This document shows, in pieces, positions 62,907 to 64,000 of a DNA stretch of 64,000 nt; the stretch's first letter is position 1, and the number at the start of each line of letters is the position of its first letter. Below the pieces are notes generated by a model. The model was not told the origin of the DNA and did not search any database. It saw only the letters and a program-made list of their open reading frames with translations. Source of the stretch: JAWLAT01 sp041395325 (GTDB taxonomy: Bacteria; Pseudomonadota; Gammaproteobacteria; Xanthomonadales; SZUA-5); contig JAWLAT010000014.1 in assembly GCA_041395325.1 (NCBI GenBank), forward strand, positions 62,001 through 126,000, given 5' to 3'. The position numbers were made by a program, and so were the translations under genes.

Positions 62907-64000
62907 ATGTCGAACAACCACCCGCATCTGCTGTGGATCGCCCTGTGCGCCCACGGCATGGCGATCGCCGGCGGTCTGCCGACGCAATTCGAACGCTTTG
63001 GCTACACCGGCACCAGCCAGTCCACCGGCAGCTACGGCAGCGCCGTGGTCGCGATTGGCGACAGCATGGGCAATCAAGGGATGGCCGTCGGCGGCCCGAT
63101 GACACCGGTCAGCGGGTTCGGTGCTGTCGATCGCTGGTTCGACACCGGAACGGGCTGGCAGCGGGCGTCAGTGGTGACGCGACCGCCGATGGCGCCGAAC
63201 GGCCACCATTTCGGCGGTTCGTTGGCCAGTTTTGGCACGCGCTTGTTCGGCACCGCAGACAATCCGCCCACGGCCTATGTATTCGACATCCAGCCGGGCA
63301 ACCAACTGGAAGCGACGCTGACCCAGACCCTGCAGCCGCAGCTGCTGGGCACCGCCGGGCTGTCGACCGGCTTGAACATCGGCAGTTTCGCCGACTACCT
63401 GGCCGTGAGCGTACTGCGCAACTACCAGGACAGCGGCAGTGTCGAGCTGTTCCGCTTCTCGGCCGGCCAGTGGACATCGACGGGTCAGGTGCTGACCGAT
63501 TCGCGACAGTTCCGCTCGGCCGGCTTTGGCCAGGGGCTGGCGATGACCGAGGACCGCTTGTTCATCGGCGTGCCGCAACTGGACCCGCAGACCACGCCGC
63601 CAGGGGTCGAAGTTCGAGAATACCGACGCCCCGTCAGTGGCAATCAATGGAGCTTCGTCACCAGCCACGATCTCAGCGGTTTTGCGGTGCCGCAGAACCA
63701 GCCCAACCCGCGTTTGGGCTACAGCATCGCCGTCCACGGCAACACCCTGGTTGCCGGTGCACCGCAGCTGGCCGATGCCAATGGAGACGCGGTCGGTGCC
63801 GTGCTGGTCTGGCGCTACGACGCCAATCAGGATTCATGGCTGCCCGAAGCCGCGCTGTTCAATCCTGACCTGCAGGTCGATTCGCAGTTCGGCGCGGCAG
63901 TGGCCACCAACGGCGACCAGATCCTCGTCGGCGCGCCAACCAGCAATGCCCTCGACGGCCGGGCATATCGCTTCCAGCGCGACAACGGCGGCCAGTGGCA
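62907..64000 (+). CDS. Secreted FG-GAP repeat protein (5' part; runs off the window)
   Basis: An open frame of 364 codons reaches the window end. The start ATG 62907 has GGAG seven bases ahead and yields a signal-like sequence (LLWIALCAHGMAIAGG). Repeats of integrin-alpha FG-GAP type are visible: YGSAVVAIGDSMGNQGMAVG, FGQGLAMTEDRLFIGVPQLD, LGYSIAVHGNTLVAGAPQLA, FGAAVATNGDQILVGAPTSN. Such beta-propellers are surface or secreted binding modules. A longer reading frame in another register (62546-63868) overlaps it but lacks any domain and is not coding. Confidence 0.85.
   Translation, partial: MSNNHPHLLWIALCAHGMAIAGGLPTQFERFGYTGTSQSTGSYGSAVVAIGDSMGNQGMAVGGPMTPVSGFGAVDRWFDTGTGWQRASVVTRPPMAPNGHHFGGSLASFGTRLFGTADNPPTAYVFDIQPGNQLEATLTQTLQPQLLGTAGLSTGLNIGSFADYLAVSVLRNYQDSGSVELFRFSAGQWTSTGQVLTDSRQFRSAGFGQGLAMTEDRLFIGVPQLDPQTTPPGVEVREYRRPVSGNQWSFVTSHDLSGFAVPQNQPNPRLGYSIAVHGNTLVAGAPQLADANGDAVGAVLVWRYDANQDSWLPEAALFNPDLQVDSQFGAAVATNGDQILVGAPTSNALDGRAYRFQRDNGGQW

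Noticed and set aside
62546..63868. 440-codon frame overlapping the FG-GAP gene.
   Set aside because: No domain or signal peptide and it runs through the DUF3592 gene antisense; the register starting at 62907 encodes clear FG-GAP repeats.

Overview
The window is high-GC bacterial chromosome, densely packed with genes. It looks like a gammaproteobacterium of the Xanthomonadales/Lysobacterales type. The evidence is the order pyrG-kdsA-eno-ftsB-ispD-ispF-truD, divergent rne and rluC, dedD-cvpA-purF, a CrbS/CrbR acetate system, and many secreted DUF11-type proteins. I found no rRNA, tRNA, insertion sequence, prophage module, CRISPR array or origin.

Layout. 1-2156: end of the sulfate-activation operon (cysD, fused cysNC). 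2273-6686: a POT peptide transporter, threonine aldolase and a secreted protein with an S74-type chaperone end. 6974-14017: one 2347-residue secreted protein built from 18 DUF11-like domains. 14192-16928: a lytic transglycosylase and a TonB-dependent receptor. 17023-23409: a minus-strand housekeeping operon (CTP synthase, KDO-8-P synthase, enolase, FtsB, IspD, IspF, TruD). 23509-29143: RNase E with an unusual 18-bp repeat tail, RluC and ProA. 29304-32784: a P-domain/DUF11 secreted protein and a methylthio-nucleoside phosphorylase. 32901-45078: an acetate-scavenging locus with sensor kinase CrbS, regulator CrbR, acetyl-CoA synthetase, a DcaP-like porin, a two-subunit sodium:solute symporter, a cNMP/CBS/DUF294 protein and a DEDDh exonuclease. 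45705-48326: a three-gene operon for a dockerin-bearing secreted protein, a small secreted protein and a cohesin-like, C-terminally anchored protein. 48491-52479: DUF455, PurF, CvpA and a SPOR protein. 52690-56293: an M14 carboxypeptidase and an esterase-cupin fusion. 56390-62227: a copper operon (copA-cueR-tolC-like-multicopper oxidase) behind a CueR-type promoter. 62237-64000: a DUF3592 protein and a truncated FG-GAP protein.

Themes. Three proteins (ends near 6974, 29304 and 45705) share a C-terminal VPVPxL-hydrophobic-arginine tripartite signal of the IPTL-CTERM kind, so the cell probably has exosortase H elsewhere and displays these proteins on its surface. The most novel candidate system is the dockerin/cohesin-like operon at 45.7-48.3 kb, which could be a non-cellulosomal surface assembly. 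The acetate locus joins sensing, activation, outer- and inner-membrane uptake in one block.

Quality caution. acs carries three single-base frame breaks within 150 bp that together restore the frame. The small gene at 47.0-47.5 kb has a break just after its start codon, and the rne repeat tail switches frame. These may be assembly indels rather than biology.
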